Shown here piece by piece: positions 60,592 through 64,000 of a stretch of 64,000 bases of DNA. Source of the stretch: Polytrichum commune (lineage: Eukaryota; Streptophyta; Polytrichopsida; Polytrichales; Polytrichaceae). The stretch is from contig OX485804.1 of the NCBI GenBank assembly GCA_950295325.1, positions 57,960,429 through 58,024,428 on the forward strand, read 5' to 3'. Position 1 is the stretch's first letter, and each line of letters starts with the position of its first letter. Made by a program: the position numbers and the translations under genes. Below the pieces are notes generated by a model. It was not told the origin of the DNA, made no database searches, and saw only the letters and a list, made by a program, of their open reading frames with translations.

Positions 60592-61900
60592 TTGGCTCCA
60601 AAACCTGCCTACTCACTGACTTACTTCCACAGACAAATTTCCTATGGAGCTCAAGAAGGAATTTCTTACACGCACCCTATCCAATGCAAATATACTCTCA
60701 CCACAAATCTATGCTTCTGAGGAGCCTTAACCTGCTCGCATCCCAAGTCCGATAAAAGGAGCCCACACAGAAGTCTCTTCCTCCCAGTCTGTTGTGCAAG
60801 CTACCCCAAGCCCTGACAATCGCCATTGGAAATTGTACAACTGCACTACTCCGGGCATCCTATCCGTCATCGATAACTCTACAAAAAAATTACGCTAAGC
60901 TACTTAGTACCACATGCTAGGCCAACTCCACAATTAACAGTGGAGAGGTCCTCTGGCCGCAATGATTTCGAGAGCCGAGCCCTCATACTAAGTTATGACT
61001 GCACCAAAACCCAGCTGGAACCGCTGCAGAGGAAGATCATTGAGAAACTCCCTCCCATCATTGACGGCAATCAGGGGGACCAAGTCAAACTGCACTCCAA
61101 CTCTTCGTGGAAGTGGCACCGCAGATATTACTCCAAAAGAAAGAACGAACCAAATTGCCGACGACACAGTGATGCCTTCCCCGAATAGATAGCCATGGCC
61201 CAAAAATGTAATCCTACTCTTGCTGCTCCTTCCACACTCCCAATTTGCTCCCCTGCTTCGTCCCTGTATAATCTCCTCTGTCCACTGCCGCTACGACCAC
61301 ACAAAAGGACAACGACAGCAACAACCCCCTCCTTCACATCCTCTCCTCATCCTCAATCCCCACTCCGACACAACACATCACAAAACCACAACACGCACGC
61401 TTCCTCCCTTTCTTTCTTTCTCTCCCTCTTTCTATCTTCTTTCCCACGCGTGAGTCTCAATGCTTCGATGAATTCCCCATTCCACAGCACCCACGCCGAG
61501 GAGGTTGCGAGATGATCCGAACCCAGCTTGCAAAAAAAACCCTGCGTTTTGGCTATACCTCTGTAATCATCATTACGTATTAAGCTTCGGACCGCGAGCT
61601 TAACAAGAAGTAAGCCGTGGCGCAAAGTCGGGTCGCAATGATGGAATCTGGATGATCATCCCCTAAAAATGGCAGGGAGCATCGATCCCAAAGTTAATTC
61701 CGCCGAGACCGCATCATTCACGGAGTCAAGGAATGCCTGCGCTTTAATGGCATTGCGGGGTCCGTCGTCTCCCCGCGAGTCCCATCGATCGTCGTCATCA
61801 CTGGGCCATTCTTCCGAGTAACTTATTAACCCCTGCCATTCTTTCTCTAAGAAAGACGCTTTCCTCCAGCATTTCATTCATTCATTCATCCATCCGAAGT
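60592..61900 (-). promoter_or_regulatory. Presumed promoter and 5' region of the B3 gene; no firm gene
   Basis: A pyrimidine-rich plus-strand stretch (TTTCTTTCTTTCTCTCCCTC, about 61407-61430) is GA-rich on the gene's strand. Several frames of 60-106 codons occur on both strands without domains. Confidence 0.3.
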
Positions 61901-64000
61901 GGATGAATGAACTACAGTACACTGATTATGGTAAATAGTGTGGGCACTAGCGAATTATCTCAAATTCATCTCAAATTCATCTGAAGTTGGTGGTCCGTGG
62001 TTCTTTATGTGTAGGGGAATACCTTGAGGAGTGTGCATTCCGGGATTGGAAAGCATTGTCTAAGAATCCCGGAATGCACGACCCCAAAGGGCATGCCATT
62101 GCACAAAGACCATGTATGGGGCATGCATCATGGTGTAAAGTACTATATGGCAGGCATTACGTGGACCATAATGCACTGTCACCTCAAATGAATGGGTTCT
62201 GCTAAATAATGGACATATTTCAAAGAACGAAGAAAAAAAGAGTTTCGGGTGTTTGTGTCTGGTGAGGTCCTTGCCTAGGAGCCTTTTGTGAAATACAGGC
62301 CCCCGTGATATATCCACCTCCTTCCTCGAGCTTGAAAGCCTTTCAAATGCACATTAATTTTCTATCCAAAAGTACTATTGTAACTTACGCTTACAACGTT
62401 GAATCTTGAGGGTTGGTAAATTGTATGCACCCAAAGTGTTATTTCAAACATTTATGTGTTGAAATGAGCTCCATACTCAATAATGTGGCTCACAATTGTT
62501 ACCGTAAATCAGTATGGTGTGCAAATGTTTCCTTTTTTCATAAACCATCCGGTCAGAGTATCAAGAGAAAATATTAAGAGAAAATTTAATATTTGATATC
62601 CGGTCATGGCGTTTAGATCCCTATCACATCCAACCATCACTTGGGTCATTCCTCCGAGTGACGTTTATGCATTTATGTTTCCTTAAAATTGAGGCTCCTC
62701 CAATAATTCATGCATCCAAAATGGATGAATAACATCAAAACTTCAGTAGTTATCAACCTTTACGCGTGTGTATACTTGTGAGTAAGGTATTTGGGGAAAA
62801 CTAGTATTTGGTAGGCTCATTGTAGTGAAAGTGTTCATAAATTTTGCAAGGATAAGCATGTGATACCATGGAAGCTTGCAATGGTACATGTGCAACCCTC
62901 AAGTGGGTATCAACATGAGCATCGAAAGACATAATCGTAAAGAATTCTAAGGTAATGTCGTCTATGGCTTACTTAAGCTTGTTCCTCATGTTTTAGTGAG
63001 TAAGGATTCTAAAATATAAATGACGTGTCATACCCGGGGGTCATGATATTAAAATATATTCATAAAATGTTCATGAATGCCATCATGAAACTTTACTATA
63101 ATATATATATGTTCAATATCAATTCCGGGGGCATTGATGTTTGCACTAAAGGATATGAAAACCATCCTAATCAGGTACTTATTGATACACGTACACTTAT
63201 TGATACATGGGTTGAACCGGATACCTCACAACAACATTTGTAATTACCACACGGGAAGGGCAAGCTCATACATTCGGATGTGGATGGTCTCCGACATTCA
63301 TCCATTGGTGTTTTTGTCATCCTCGTTCCCAGGCTCCCTTGCTACGTCAAACTGAAAGCCCCAATCCAATCCCACTTGGCGTATCGGTGGCCGTTGGATG
63401 CGACTGCCTGCCCCATCTGATGGCGAGGAGTGTTGGATTCGGGGAAAAGGCAGCCTCGTTGCCTCCCATCTTCGTATTCTTGATGGCTTCCAAAGAGGAG
63501 CACTAAGTTACCATTGCAATTCGTGATTAAGGTAATGCCCCCTCCCCACCTTACTTTACCAAATAACCAAAGCCTTTCCTAAAAACCGGGTAAAGTTCCC
63601 TCGGTTATAGCAGAGGCATATGGTTATCCCAATGCACCTATAAGAATCTGCTCCGGAGGATTTTGAGTAGGTTTTAGTTAAGTAGCTTTCACACATGTTC
63701 ATAGTTTTACATACGTACCAAGCAATGAATGTTGGATAGTTTTTGTCCCATTTCCAAATGCCTTACTACTCATCTATTTGACCATCGGTTTTTTTTGTTA
63801 GTGAAGCTCCTCGTGCCTTCGTAGCTAAGACTAAAAGCAACCAATCACAAGGGCAGGAGGCGACACTTTTAAAGGTCCTACATTCGTGCCTCCTGTCTAG
63901 GTACCGATGGGAGAGTTGGTGCTTGAGGCTTAACACCTCCACTTTTAAACCATGCCACATCATTTGCCAACTAGGCTCAGCATTAGAGAATGTCGATGGT
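61901..64000. other. Right-edge spacer, no gene seen
   Basis: It includes the 15-bp-arm hairpin at 62033-62079 and otherwise AT-rich DNA. Frames near 63025-63355 are short and unrecognised. Confidence 0.4.
62033..62079. repeat. 15-bp perfect inverted repeat
   Basis: GTGCATTCCGGGATT (62033-62047) and AATCCCGGAATGCAC (62065-62079) flank a 17-base loop. It may be the core of a small foldback element. Confidence 0.85.

Noticed and set aside
61195-61515. 106-codon Ser/Pro-rich plus-strand frame
   Set aside because: Translation of a pyrimidine-rich tract, more likely the B3 gene's upstream GA/CT-rich leader or promoter.
61656-61877. 73-codon minus-strand frame with SDDDDRWDSRGDDG
   Set aside because: Plausible composition but no start context, relatives or splice partners; possibly an upstream exon or chance.

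Overview
This window is nuclear DNA of a land plant. The genes are intron-rich, with GT-AG introns plus at least three GC-AG introns. They include a plant-type two-pore vacuolar cation channel, a B3-domain DNA-binding protein and a plastid-targeted protein, and the gaps are packed with small DNA transposons. The channel is clearly TPC1-like but has lost several residues that define the Arabidopsis type, which suggests a lineage outside the flowering plants (bryophyte, lycophyte or fern). That placement is inference.

Layout: 1-2.4 kb holds the first two exons of a minus-strand plastid-type gene that continues off the left edge. From 2.4 to 28 kb I see no intact gene. This region is repeats: PIF/Harbinger-type elements (5.2-8.5 kb MITEs; a 1.3-kb element at 9.66-10.94 kb with a truncated transposase), a BED-finger remnant, two Mutator-like non-autonomous elements with 10-bp target duplications (5.84 and 19.73 kb), a hAT-like MITE (16.5 kb), a minisatellite (13.1 kb) and tandem arrays (16-17.6 and 19.5-20.5 kb). 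From 29.8 to 36.4 kb lies a complete 13-exon TPC1-like gene (+), modelled at 780 aa with every exon phase consistent. From 38.4 to about 44 kb a minus-strand gene encodes a nuclear-type protein with two E2F-like winged helices behind an unidentified N-terminal domain. Between 44.4 and 51.3 kb there is little beyond an AT-rich orphan ORF. At 52.0-54.4 kb is a complete four-exon short-chain dehydrogenase (+, 307 aa). At 56.4-60.6 kb is a complete five-exon double-B3 protein (-, 808 aa). The last 3.4 kb shows no supported gene.

The most striking pattern is shared by three unrelated genes. In the plastid-type gene, the dehydrogenase and the B3 gene, intron 1 consists largely of three or four tandem repeats (about 155, 213 and 250-280 bp). 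In each case the repeat unit reaches across a splice junction, so decoy copies of the exon edge and splice site lie inside the intron. Two of these junctions use a GC 5' splice site that was copied with the unit. The genes do not look like a functional cluster; they are independent loci in repeat-rich DNA. All exon models come from reading splice consensus, phase and homology by eye, without transcripts or database searches.
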